Position numbers and translations under genes: made by a program. Positions 24,140-32,346 of a DNA stretch of 64,000 nt are shown piece by piece (position 1 is the first letter of the stretch; each line of letters begins with the position of its first letter). The DNA lies in contig JBBAWX010000014.1 of NCBI GenBank assembly GCA_040396955.1, forward strand, positions 20,349-84,348, given 5' to 3'. Under the pieces are notes generated by a model that was given only the letters and a program-made list of their open reading frames with translations, ran no database searches and had not been told where the DNA came from. Source of the stretch: UBA965 sp040396955. GTDB lineage: Bacteria > Chloroflexota > Chloroflexia > Chloroflexales > Roseiflexaceae.

Positions 24140-24928
24140 ATGAAACGTGCCCTTGTTTTGGCGTGGAGTTACCTACGCCTCGCCATCATGAACGAATTAC
24201 AGTACCGAGTGAATTTTTTCATTCAGCTCTTCGAATCCGCATTAGCCCTGATGACGGCGCTCGTCGTTCTTGCGCTCGTCTACAGCCACACCGACAATTT
24301 GGCAGGATGGCAACGTGGTGAGCTCCAAGCTCTGCTTGGCGTTTTTACCATGTTGATGGCGATTCTCCAGACCAGCATCCAACCCAACGTGGTGCGCCTA
24401 CTCAGCGACATCCAACAGGGGACGTTCGATTTTGTGCTGGTCAAGCCCATCGACGCCCAGTGGCAGGTGAGCATCCGCGAAGTCCGAATCTGGCAGCTTG
24501 TCGATGTTGCGGCCGGTGCCGTCATCATGGGGCACGCCCTCTGGCAACTGCATGCGCACCTCAGCCTCACGCAGATTGCCCTCTTTGTGCTGACTCTGAG
24601 CTGTGGCGCAATACTCATCTACTGCGTCATGCTCTTATTGGCCAGTCTGGCGTTTTGGGCGGTGCGCATCGACACCGTCTTTGAGATCATCGAGAGTATC
24701 ACAGGGGCTGGGCGCATGCCTACCGACATTTACCCGCGGTGGATGCGCATCATTCTCACGTTCGTGGTGCCACTCGCCTTTGCGGTTACGGTGCCCGCTC
24801 AAGTCATTACCAGTCGTGCCACGAGTGTCGACGTCCTCACACAGCTCGGCGTAACCGTGCTGTTTTTCGGCGTCACCCGGGTGGTCTGGCAAAAAGCCGT
24901 CGCACACTACAACGGGGCATCCGCCTAA
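24140..24928 (+). CDS. ABC-2 transporter permease (DUF990-like), second subunit
   Basis: 262 residues with six hydrophobic segments: MNELQYRVNFFIQLFESAL, ALMTALVVLALVYS and later LTFVVPLAFAVTVPAQVI. The conserved QQGTFDFVLVKPIDAQW element parallels that of the first permease. TAGGAGC lies upstream of the ATG. It completes the exporter with the ATPase at 21499. The stop codon interlocks with that of the convergent HEPN gene in a shared CTAA. Confidence 0.88.
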   Translation: MKRALVLAWSYLRLAIMNELQYRVNFFIQLFESALALMTALVVLALVYSHTDNLAGWQRGELQALLGVFTMLMAILQTSIQPNVVRLLSDIQQGTFDFVLVKPIDAQWQVSIREVRIWQLVDVAAGAVIMGHALWQLHAHLSLTQIALFVLTLSCGAILIYCVMLLLASLAFWAVRIDTVFEIIESITGAGRMPTDIYPRWMRIILTFVVPLAFAVTVPAQVITSRATSVDVLTQLGVTVLFFGVTRVVWQKAVAHYNGASA

Positions 24929-26298
24929 CCGGCCCAGATTGCCCACCACTGCGCCACCAGCCCCGTGCCCCAGGCCCACAGGAGCATGGCGGTCGTCGCG
25001 GTCAGCACTAGCATCCAAATGGCCTGCCACCGCACCGATAACGCGGGCATAGGGGGTGGGGGAGGTGGAGGCTGGTCGGTGACGTTGTCGTCATGGCCCG
25101 GCGTAAACACCGGCACCGTGGCGGGGTCGATGGGTTTGGTGCGTGCCATCTGGTGCAGGCCCTGATCGAGCACCACCAGGTTGTGCTGGAGTGCGGCGAT
25201 GGTCTGGCGTTGCTCGACAACCACCTGTTGCAACTGCACGATGGTCGCAAGGAGCAGATCATCGCGATCGGTCTGTTGCATGCGCTGTACCTGGTCTTGC
25301 AGGGTATCAATGGTGGTGTTGGTGTGATAGGTGGTGTTGGTGAAGTGGCGCAACAACGCCTGCACCAACACCTGTTGCTCGGCTTGCTGATCGTCGTGAC
25401 GGGTCGTGGCTTGGTGTTGTACCGTCTGCAACTCGGCGAGGGTCTCCGCCAACTGCGCAATGCGTTGCTGAGCAGTATCCATCTCGGCTTGGAGCGCTTC
25501 TTTCTCGGATTGTGCCCGCGCCTGTGCTTGAGTGAGACGCTCTTTTTCTTGTTGAAGCCGCTCACGTTCAGCCGCTGCATCGACCAATTGGCGCATGTTT
25601 ACGATTAGGTAGTTGAATTGGTTATGGTGGGCCGGAGTAACGCAGTGGTTCGGCAACGAACGCACTAAGCTATACATGGTGTCGATGACGCTAAAATAAT
25701 CGGCCACACTAACCGCTTGGCCGTGGGCCCAACGGTTGCGTACATTACGAATGCCTTTGAAGTTGTAGTAATGCCCCGAATGCAGCACCCATACCTGTTG
25801 CCCGCCCGTTTCGACCGATAGAATTCGATTGAATTTTTGCCGAGCAAATACATCGTCAGCAAACGCACTCGAGAGTGCGAATATTTTGGGTTGGTACGAC
25901 TTAACGCGTACACCACGCGCCGGGATTGGATTGGCGACGGCAGTGGCATGTTCGTCGTCTGTGCTTTGCGTATCATCATCAACATCCTCGACAGACATCG
26001 CCTCGTCTGCACGCACTGCCGCCTGTGCCATATCAGCAGGGGACGGGCGGAGCAGTGCATCGGTATGCCAGAGATGGAGCAAAAACGACACATCCCAAGC
26101 TTTGGCATCGTCACGAGTTGCCTTTGGGTGCATGGTGAGATATGTGTTTTGGATGGTGACGAGATGAGCTTGAGCGCCCGATTTGAAGTGGTCACGAATA
26201 CATTGCTTCATGAATGTGGTCATGCACTCAGCAAAAAGCTGGCTGGCTTGGTAGAAAAAGGTAATTTCCATGCCAGGAGTGGGAGGCAGAGCAGTCAT
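24925..26298 (-). CDS. Swt1-like HEPN protein with coiled coil and C-terminal membrane anchor
   Basis: 457 residues. The N-terminal region (about 10-215) resembles the Swt1-like HEPN domain: helices around FAECMTTFMKQCIRDHF and VSFLLHLWH, an acidic insert at 101-117, then FKGIRNVRNRWAHG with R187-x4-H192, the RX4-6H motif of HEPN ribonucleases, and FSVIDTMYSLVRSL. Residues 240-395 form long Gln/Glu-rich coiled coils. A Pro-rich stretch (DQPPPPPPPMP) precedes one membrane helix near 425-450. HEPN proteins often act as RNases in stress and defence; function here is inference. The start at 26298 has AGGAAGG upstream. It is a single gene, convergent with the permease. Confidence 0.7.
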   Translation of the reverse strand: MTALPPTPGMEITFFYQASQLFAECMTTFMKQCIRDHFKSGAQAHLVTIQNTYLTMHPKATRDDAKAWDVSFLLHLWHTDALLRPSPADMAQAAVRADEAMSVEDVDDDTQSTDDEHATAVANPIPARGVRVKSYQPKIFALSSAFADDVFARQKFNRILSVETGGQQVWVLHSGHYYNFKGIRNVRNRWAHGQAVSVADYFSVIDTMYSLVRSLPNHCVTPAHHNQFNYLIVNMRQLVDAAAERERLQQEKERLTQAQARAQSEKEALQAEMDTAQQRIAQLAETLAELQTVQHQATTRHDDQQAEQQVLVQALLRHFTNTTYHTNTTIDTLQDQVQRMQQTDRDDLLLATIVQLQQVVVEQRQTIAALQHNLVVLDQGLHQMARTKPIDPATVPVFTPGHDDNVTDQPPPPPPPMPALSVRWQAIWMLVLTATTAMLLWAWGTGLVAQWWAIWAG

Positions 26299-26325
26299 CA
26301 GAGACACACCTTCCTGCGCTGAGAT

Positions 26326-26334
26326 TGTATAGCA
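26326..26334 (-). promoter_or_regulatory. Extended -10 box before the HEPN gene
   Basis: TGCTATACA on the minus strand (overlapping TACAAT), 28 bases upstream of the start codon. Confidence 0.4.
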
Positions 26335-26461
26335 TTTCATTCATTGTAACTGATGGGGAAGTTCTTTGTGTTCGGTACTTTTAACAAACGAGCACAGCGC
26401 ATGGAGATGAGAAAAACGGCGACACGGTCTGTATGACCATGCCGCCGTGTTCTGCCATGTA

Positions 26462-27382
26462 CTATTCGCTCGGGGTCGGCGGTTTAGCGGCTGCTTGCTT
26501 CGCATTGTAGCGGCGACGCAGATAGCGGAAGAGCAACAGGAGGGGCAGCCACACCGGCGTCCATACTGCGAAATTAATGAGGAAGATGAGCAAGTCTTTG
26601 GCGAAGTCGACCAAGCCACGCAACGCGAGTCGGAGTTCTTCCATCGGTTGCCAAGAATCCGGGTCAACTACCGGGATGAGCGGAATCGGGTAGAGCTCCA
26701 CGTTGAGCGTCGAAAGCGCAGCACTCTGACGCAGGTAGCGCATCTGACCGGTGACCGACTCAATTTGCCCCTGCACATCGGTCAATGCCTGATTCACTGC
26801 CACCGCATCTTCGATTTTTTCGGCTTTTTTGAGCAACTCGAGCATGCGATCACGTGAGGCCTCGAGGGAGGTCAAGCGTCCTTCGAGATCGATGTATTCG
26901 GTGGTGACATCGCTTCCCGACATGTTGCGATAGCGGACCTTGTGCGACAATCCTTCGATTTCGGTGAGTACGGCATCAAGATCGGCGCTTGGCACCTTCA
27001 ACGACAGATAAATCACGATATCTGCATCGCTACCCGACACCGAAGAGCTCAGCACATAGCCACCACGCGAGGTCGCCATGGCACGGATTTTTTGGTCGGC
27101 TGCGAGCACATCTTCGGTTTCGATGCCAAGGCTCGCATCACGAATGACGAGGCGCTCACCCGGGGTAAGTGGCTGCGAGATGTCGCCCACATTAGCAGCT
27201 TTGTCGCTGTAGAACTCTTCGCTTGCCGGCATGGGTGCTTCTGCGGCAGGCATGGCCTCTGGGGCGCCTGCGGCGGTGTCGTAGCCCATGGCAGGCTCAG
27301 AGACGAATGATTCACTTGAAGAAGCAGCTCCACAGGCCGCCAAGGACCAGGCGAGAAGTATGAGTACAACAATCTTTCGCAT
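26462..27382 (-). CDS. DUF4349 lipoprotein
   Basis: 306 residues. Signal peptide MRKIVVLILLAWSLAAC with lipobox LAAC, then an Ala/Pro/Glu-rich linker, the DUF4349 domain starting RLVIRDASLGIETEDV and containing the heptad-rich YIDLEGRLTSLEASRDRMLELL, and a C-terminal membrane helix (LIFLINFAVWTPVWLPLLLL) with a basic tail. The coiled coil plus C-terminal helix is normal for the family; function unknown. The start at 27382 has a TAGGAG site. Divergent from dnaX. Confidence 0.88.
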   Translation of the reverse strand: MRKIVVLILLAWSLAACGAASSSESFVSEPAMGYDTAAGAPEAMPAAEAPMPASEEFYSDKAANVGDISQPLTPGERLVIRDASLGIETEDVLAADQKIRAMATSRGGYVLSSSVSGSDADIVIYLSLKVPSADLDAVLTEIEGLSHKVRYRNMSGSDVTTEYIDLEGRLTSLEASRDRMLELLKKAEKIEDAVAVNQALTDVQGQIESVTGQMRYLRQSAALSTLNVELYPIPLIPVVDPDSWQPMEELRLALRGLVDFAKDLLIFLINFAVWTPVWLPLLLLFRYLRRRYNAKQAAAKPPTPSE

Positions 27383-27507
27383 AGCGACTCCTAACACGTG
27401 TGTTCACACGTTACACATCACCCATTTTATTTTACACCCCACCCCCATCTCATGCAAGACGTCATACGTACACAAAAAGTTTCAGTGTGTGCACAGGACG
27501 GAGCATG

Positions 27508-27513
27508 TATAAT
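27508..27513 (+). promoter_or_regulatory. -10 box before dnaX
   Basis: Consensus TATAAT 24 bases before the dnaX start codon; no clear -35 box. Confidence 0.4.
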
Positions 27514-27536
27514 AGAGGGGAGAGAGGATGCACGAT

Positions 27537-29258
27537 ATGGCCACACAAGCACTCTACCGTCGTTACCGATCGCAGACATTTACTGAGCTCGTCGGTCAAG
27601 AACACATCGTCCAGACATTGCGCAACGCCATCATGGATGGGCGTGTCGGGCACGCCTACATCTTTACGGGGCCACGTGGCGTCGGCAAGACGTCGGTGGC
27701 ACGCCTGCTTGCCAAAGCGGTCAACTGCACTGCAGATGCGCCTGAGCGCCCATGTGGTGAATGTGCCATGTGTCAAGCGATTGCCACAGGCAGTGCGGTC
27801 GATGTCATCGAGATGGATGCGGCGTCACATACGAGCGTTGACGATGCTCGTGAAATCATCGAGCGCGTGCAATTCCGCCCGGCCATTGGGCGCACCAAAG
27901 TGTACATCATTGACGAAGTCCACATGCTGTCAACGGCTGCCTTTAATGCGCTCCTCAAAACCCTCGAAGAACCACCCCCACACGCCATGTTTATTTTGGC
28001 GACCACCGAAATCCACAAAGTGCCGGCAACCATTCTGTCGCGCTGCCAGCGCTACACATTTAATCGGCACACCGTGGGGGGAACAGCACAGCACCTCAAG
28101 CAAATCGCGCTACACGAGGGGTATCAACTCGAAGATGGAGTGGCTGAAGCCGTGGCGCGAGCAGCCACGGGGAGCATGCGTGACGCTCTGAGTATCTTCG
28201 ACCAATTGATGTCGTATGGCGGCGGGCAGATAAGCATGGCGCAAGTACAAGGATTACTAGGGGTCACGGCCGCCCAAGAAATCATCACCCTCACCGAGGC
28301 ATTCATTGCGCACGACGTGTCAGCGGCGCTCCGGGTGGTAGCGCGTATTGCCGACCAGGGAGCCGATATCCGTCAATTTAGTCGTGATGTGGTGCAGTAT
28401 TTACGCAGTGTGATGCTCTTTAAGGCGGATCCACAAGGGGCACACATTGAAGCCGCCGAAAGCGAAATCGCCGCTCTACGCGACCAGGCTGCCCGTGTCG
28501 ATATGCGCCAAATCGCCTATTGGTTGCGCCAACTAAGTGCGCTCGACCAAGAGCTCCGCACCAGTGCCTACGACCAGCTACCGCTCGAATTGGCACTCGT
28601 AGAAGCCATTGCCGGTCCCCCGCTTGCGGCGCCAGTAGAATCCAGCACACGCCCACCTGCGGCGCGCCCGGGTGCGAGTGAGCGTCCGAGTCCCTCGCCT
28701 GCACCCCGAGCGGCACCGAATACACCACCCACGGCACCGGTGCAGCCGAGCACGCAAGAGACCGCGGCACCGGTGGCACCGCCACCACGTACGCCGCCGC
28801 GTGCATCAGTACCCCAAGAGAGCACACCTGCCAACAACCCAGCAGCCGCAGTGCCCAACAAGGCACCACTTACCACCGTTGCGGAATTGCTCGATTTGTG
28901 GCCACTGATTGTACGCGATATCCGGGCCAACAATCGAAGTCTTGAGGCACTCATCAAGAGTGGGATTACGCCGGTCGATGTCCAAGGGGAGACGGTGCTC
29001 CTCAAAGCCGACAACGAATGGCTGCACTCAAAGATTCAAGAGCGCGCGAATGTGCTCTTGCTTGAGCAGATCCTTGAGCGTCACACCGGGATCCGCTATC
29101 GCATCCGCAGTAGCACCGATGGTGCCAAACGTGAACAACACAGCGAGCGAGATCGCATTCGTGACGCAAGTAGTATTCCAATTGTCAAAACGGCCATGAA
29201 CGTCTTTGATGCAGATGTCATCAACGTAGCACATACCGACCAAGGAGCAGAATCATGA
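27537..29258 (+). CDS. dnaX: DNA polymerase III subunit gamma/tau
   Basis: 573 residues. Clamp-loader ATPase: Walker A GPRGVGKTSVARLL, zinc-binding cysteines around CTADAPERPCGECAMC, Walker B VYIIDEVHMLS, and sensor/SRC motif ILSRCQRY (arginine finger). Domain III ends near residue 360; a Pro/Ala/Thr-rich linker (about 365-450) and a C-terminal domain follow. I saw no obvious slippery A tract for a gamma product. The start at 27537 has GAGAGAGG at good spacing; an ATG at 27528 abuts that site. It heads dnaX-ebfC-recR, with its stop overlapping the ebfC start (ATGA). Confidence 0.96.
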   Translation: MATQALYRRYRSQTFTELVGQEHIVQTLRNAIMDGRVGHAYIFTGPRGVGKTSVARLLAKAVNCTADAPERPCGECAMCQAIATGSAVDVIEMDAASHTSVDDAREIIERVQFRPAIGRTKVYIIDEVHMLSTAAFNALLKTLEEPPPHAMFILATTEIHKVPATILSRCQRYTFNRHTVGGTAQHLKQIALHEGYQLEDGVAEAVARAATGSMRDALSIFDQLMSYGGGQISMAQVQGLLGVTAAQEIITLTEAFIAHDVSAALRVVARIADQGADIRQFSRDVVQYLRSVMLFKADPQGAHIEAAESEIAALRDQAARVDMRQIAYWLRQLSALDQELRTSAYDQLPLELALVEAIAGPPLAAPVESSTRPPAARPGASERPSPSPAPRAAPNTPPTAPVQPSTQETAAPVAPPPRTPPRASVPQESTPANNPAAAVPNKAPLTTVAELLDLWPLIVRDIRANNRSLEALIKSGITPVDVQGETVLLKADNEWLHSKIQERANVLLLEQILERHTGIRYRIRSSTDGAKREQHSERDRIRDASSIPIVKTAMNVFDADVINVAHTDQGAES

Positions 29259-29560
29259 ATCCGCGTCAACTCCAGCAAATGGCAGCCCAGATGCAACGCC
29301 AAATGGCCAAAATCCAAGAAGAGCTCAAAGACACCGATGTGGTGGGGAGTGCCGGGAGTTATGTCACCGTGACGGTGAACGGCCATGGTGATGTGAAAGC
29401 AATCACGATTGCCCCCGAAATCGTCGACCCCAACGACATCGAGACCCTGCAAGACCTAGTCCTTACCGCCGTCCAAGATGCAACGAGCAAGGCCAAGGCC
29501 TTGTCGGAGTCACGCATGGGTGCACTCACCGGTGGCATGAAGATTCCCGGGTTGATGTAA
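29255..29560 (+). CDS. ebfC: YbaB/EbfC family nucleoid-associated protein
   Basis: 101 residues. Small DNA-binding protein that dimerises through helical tweezers. The N-terminal helix QQMAAQMQRQMAKIQEEL, the strand VTVTVNGHGDVKAITI and C-terminal helix IETLQDLVLTAVQDAT are typical, with a Met/Gly-rich tail. It overlaps dnaX by four bases (translational coupling) and is followed four bases later by recR. This dnaX-ebfC-recR order is widely conserved. Confidence 0.95.
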   Translation: MNPRQLQQMAAQMQRQMAKIQEELKDTDVVGSAGSYVTVTVNGHGDVKAITIAPEIVDPNDIETLQDLVLTAVQDATSKAKALSESRMGALTGGMKIPGLM

Positions 29561-29564
29561 CTCC

Positions 29565-30176
29565 ATGAGCGACACCCCACTGTTGCTTGAGCCGGTGGCG
29601 CGCCTGATTGACGAGTTGGGGCGCCTACCCGGCATCGGCCCCAAGAGCGCCTCGCGCCTGGCGTTTTATCTGCTCCGTACTTCGGAGAGCCGCGTACAGG
29701 CGTTGGCCGATGCGTTGGTGGCTCTCAAAGCGCAGGTGCGCCACTGCCAGCGCTGTCACTACATCAGCGACCAAGAGCTCTGTGCGGTCTGCCGCAATCC
29801 GAATCGACAATCGCCGGTGATTTGTGTGGTCGAAGACCCCCTCGATGCCCTCGCCATCGAGCGTACTGCCATCTTTAAGGGGCGCTATCACGTGCTCCAT
29901 GGCCGGATTGCACCGCTCGAGGGGATGGGGCGTGAAGACATTTATTTCGACGATTTGTTGACGCGGATTCGCACCGAAGAAATAACCGAAGTGATTATCG
30001 CCACCAACCCGAACCTCGAAGGTGAAGCAACCGCAGCCTACCTGCAACGCGAAATTGCTCCGCTGGGTGCCCGGGTCACCCGCCTGGCCCGTGGTCTACC
30101 AACCGGAGGTGATTTGGAGTGGGCTGACGTGCACACACTCACGTCAGCACTCGAAGGTCGACGCGAGCTCTTCTAA
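29565..30176 (+). CDS. recR: Recombination protein RecR
   Basis: 203 residues. Part of RecFOR loading of RecA at gaps. A helix-hairpin-helix (GRLPGIGPKSASRLAFYLL) is followed by a C4 zinc finger (CQRCHYISDQELCAVC), a Toprim domain (VICVVEDPLDALAIERT) and the C-terminal RLARGLPTGGDLEWADVHTL Walker-B-like segment. Normal length. Last gene of the dnaX operon, closed by the hairpin at 30187-30221. Confidence 0.97.
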   Translation: MSDTPLLLEPVARLIDELGRLPGIGPKSASRLAFYLLRTSESRVQALADALVALKAQVRHCQRCHYISDQELCAVCRNPNRQSPVICVVEDPLDALAIERTAIFKGRYHVLHGRIAPLEGMGREDIYFDDLLTRIRTEEITEVIIATNPNLEGEATAAYLQREIAPLGARVTRLARGLPTGGDLEWADVHTLTSALEGRRELF

Positions 30177-30186
30177 CCAACAACCA

Positions 30187-30221
30187 AAAGCCCCCCCTCC
30201 AGGAACGCTGGAGGGGGGCTT
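30187..30221. terminator. Terminator after recR
   Basis: AAG-C7-TCCAG pairs with CTGGA-G6-CTT (one bulged C) around a 5-base loop. It lies between convergent recR and the DUF3048 lipoprotein and can serve both. Confidence 0.8.
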
Positions 30222-30241
30222 CGTTTCGATGAAGGGCGTGA

Positions 30242-31354
30242 TTAGGACTCACTGACGTTGGCGAGCGAGGGCACCGCAGAAATCCAGATTTGTCCGGCTG
30301 TGAAGAAGACTTCACTGCCGTCCTTGGCAAGGATTTGCAACGGGGCCGATTCGCTGGCTTTGCTCCAGGTGACTTCTTCGCGCAGGCCATCGTGATAAAA
30401 AATCCCCTTGCCGGTGCCGACAACCTTTTGGTCGATACGCGACTTTTCATCACCCTCGATGGGGGCTTCTTCGACCTCGATGATGACCACGTTTTGCGTG
30501 CTTAGTTGTGCCTGAGACACTTCATCCATGGCGGCTTCACCAAAGCGAGTACGCGAGTAGTTGTTCGTCTGCGGATCGTACTGCCAACCCACAGGGGCAT
30601 CATCGTACAAGAAATAGTACGAAATCGTAGCGGCCGGGCCACGCTGATCAACAGGCAATGGCAACGCATAGCGATATCCGACATCGGTGCGCGCATAGGG
30701 CGCAGTTTCGGCGGCAGCACGCTCTTTCAAGATGGCGCCAGTGGTGTAGAGATTGTGCGGCGCAAAGCGATCGGCTGTTTCTACGCGGAAGAAATACCCA
30801 GATGATTCACCACGGAGTGCATCAAGATTGACGATTTCGTTGGTGGATTCGGCGAGTGCCAAGCCGTTGGGGGAGCCACCGGCATGTGCATAAAAGGCCC
30901 CAAACCCCATAGCCCACTGTACGAAATAAAGTCGGGCACTCCGCACCGGTCCAATTGGACGGTCATCGGCGGTCAAATCGGCCGGGAAGATGGCCAAATA
31001 GCGCGTAATCCCGTATTCAGCGAGTGCTTCGATGACCACCGAAGCACGGTTCAGGCCCGATTGTGGGTACGCGTCAGGGTGATTGTCGATCATCAAGGCA
31101 TACGGACGGCCACTTAGTTGACCGTAGACCAATGGGATGACGCTCAAATCTTCAGGCAACGTGATTGCGGTAGCCGTGGGAATGACGGTCGCCGTCGGCT
31201 CGAGGGTTGGCAACGGCGTCGCCGTGGCAGGAGCCTCAGTTGGTGCGACCACTTCGGCCGTAGGCACTTCACCCGCGGGGGTACCACAGGCGGCGAGCCC
31301 ACATACAAACAGGGCACTGAGGAGCCAATATCGTAGGGAACGATGCAACTTCAC
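30242..31354 (-). CDS. DUF3048 (YerB-like) lipoprotein
   Basis: 370 residues. Signal peptide ends in lipobox LAAC, then a Pro/Thr-rich linker of the kind common in Chloroflexota surface lipoproteins. The DUF3048 N-terminal domain includes PYALMIDNHPDAYPQSGLN, VIEALAEYGITRYLAIF and PIGPVRSARLYFV; the C-terminal domain ends VWI-like QIWISAVP. Bacillus YerB is of unknown function. I chose a GTG start at 31354, with AAGGAG eight bases upstream, over a longer ATG form lacking a site. Its box TGCTACAAT lies at 31401-31409. Confidence 0.9.
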   Translation of the reverse strand: MKLHRSLRYWLLSALFVCGLAACGTPAGEVPTAEVVAPTEAPATATPLPTLEPTATVIPTATAITLPEDLSVIPLVYGQLSGRPYALMIDNHPDAYPQSGLNRASVVIEALAEYGITRYLAIFPADLTADDRPIGPVRSARLYFVQWAMGFGAFYAHAGGSPNGLALAESTNEIVNLDALRGESSGYFFRVETADRFAPHNLYTTGAILKERAAAETAPYARTDVGYRYALPLPVDQRGPAATISYYFLYDDAPVGWQYDPQTNNYSRTRFGEAAMDEVSQAQLSTQNVVIIEVEEAPIEGDEKSRIDQKVVGTGKGIFYHDGLREEVTWSKASESAPLQILAKDGSEVFFTAGQIWISAVPSLANVSES

Positions 31355-31400
31355 AGACAACTCCTTGGCAGTACAAACAACATGCAGAGTTTCCATTTTG

Positions 31401-31409
31401 ATTGTAGCA
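31401..31409 (-). promoter_or_regulatory. Extended -10 box before the DUF3048 gene
   Basis: TGCTACAAT on the minus strand, 47 bases upstream of the GTG start. Confidence 0.45.
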
Positions 31410-31483
31410 TAGTCGTTCGGGCAGATGGCTGAATTCTATCTTGCAAAACACTGAGAATGCAAAGTTGCAGATTACGGGTGCTG

Positions 31484-31492
31484 TGGTACAAT
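31484..31492 (+). promoter_or_regulatory. Extended -10 box before the PD-(D/E)XK-like gene
   Basis: TGGTACAAT on the plus strand, about 70 bases before the start codon. Confidence 0.4.
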
Positions 31493-31563
31493 GGCGCATC
31501 AACGTGCGTCTGTTGGAAAAATTACGTTGAAAAATCACGCAACCACACGACAAAGGTGAACGC

Positions 31564-32346
31564 ATGCGCTACCCGCGAGTTCGAATCCACGGCGTGGACG
31601 ATCCACAATACCGTGCCTATATTGCCAACATTATGGCAAGCAAAAGCAACCAGCGGGCAATCCGCCCACCCAGCAACCGTTCGTTGTTTGGTGGTGAAGC
31701 CGAGACGTTGTTGCGGCAATGGCTGACGCAATGGTACACGCTCAGCGAGCGCCGCTTTGTCGAATACGACGAGCGCATCGGGCGCCAGCTCATCCGCAAA
31801 TACCGCGAGCTCGACGCCATGGTCGAGCTAAGCACCACGCATGTACACGTATTTGAAATGAAAGCAACCTCGCAGACCCGGAGCGTTGCCCGTGGTATTC
31901 GTCAACTCCGCGAAACACAGAGCATTCTCAAAACCATTTGCCCGCGCATTGAATGCACGCTGTTGCTCGTCGATACCGGCATCATGAATGCGGACGAAAT
32001 CGCCGAGCTCATGTCCAGTGATGATGCCCCCCTCACACCGCCGCTAACACTCGCCGAATTCATCGCAACCAATCCGGGGCTACGCCTGTGGGCGGCGGCT
32101 GATTATCCGGGGCAACCCACGCCACAAACCATGGACGTAGTCGTCTTTCAGTTGGCAGACATCCGCCAGATGGCCGGCGATACGGTCGAGACACTGCATC
32201 TCGACTGGAGCGATGAACTTGAAGACAACGATGACGTTGAGCCGGTCATCGAACGCTACACGTCAACAAGCAATGATAGCGACAGCGACGAGAACCCGCT
32301 TGCCGCAGCACTGCAACGAGCAATCAACGAACGCCGGCATGCCTAG
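31564..32346 (+). CDS. Putative PD-(D/E)XK nuclease-like protein
   Basis: 260 residues, no signal peptide. The core RKYRELDAMVELSTTHVHVF-EMK places D84, E98 and K100 in the D...ExK pattern of PD-(D/E)XK nucleases, with an upstream acidic helix (GGEAETLLRQWL) that could supply the extra glutamate. The domain is followed by an RSVARGIRQLRETQSIL helix, as in restriction-type folds, and an acidic Ser/Asp-rich tail. I do not recognise a named family. A weak AAAGGTG site precedes the ATG. No methylase or helicase partner is nearby. The stop interlocks with that of the convergent membrane protein gene. Confidence 0.6.
   Translation: MRYPRVRIHGVDDPQYRAYIANIMASKSNQRAIRPPSNRSLFGGEAETLLRQWLTQWYTLSERRFVEYDERIGRQLIRKYRELDAMVELSTTHVHVFEMKATSQTRSVARGIRQLRETQSILKTICPRIECTLLLVDTGIMNADEIAELMSSDDAPLTPPLTLAEFIATNPGLRLWAAADYPGQPTPQTMDVVVFQLADIRQMAGDTVETLHLDWSDELEDNDDVEPVIERYTSTSNDSDSDENPLAAALQRAINERRHA

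Noticed and set aside
26400..26461. Terminator hairpin after the DUF4349 lipoprotein gene
   Set aside because: Competing 6-bp stems (ACACGG/CCGTGT and ACGGCG/CGCCGT) overlap with long loops and no T run, so no single hairpin is convincing.
27537..29258. Programmed frameshift in dnaX giving a gamma subunit
   Set aside because: No A-rich slippery sequence followed by a stem-loop was seen near the end of domain III.
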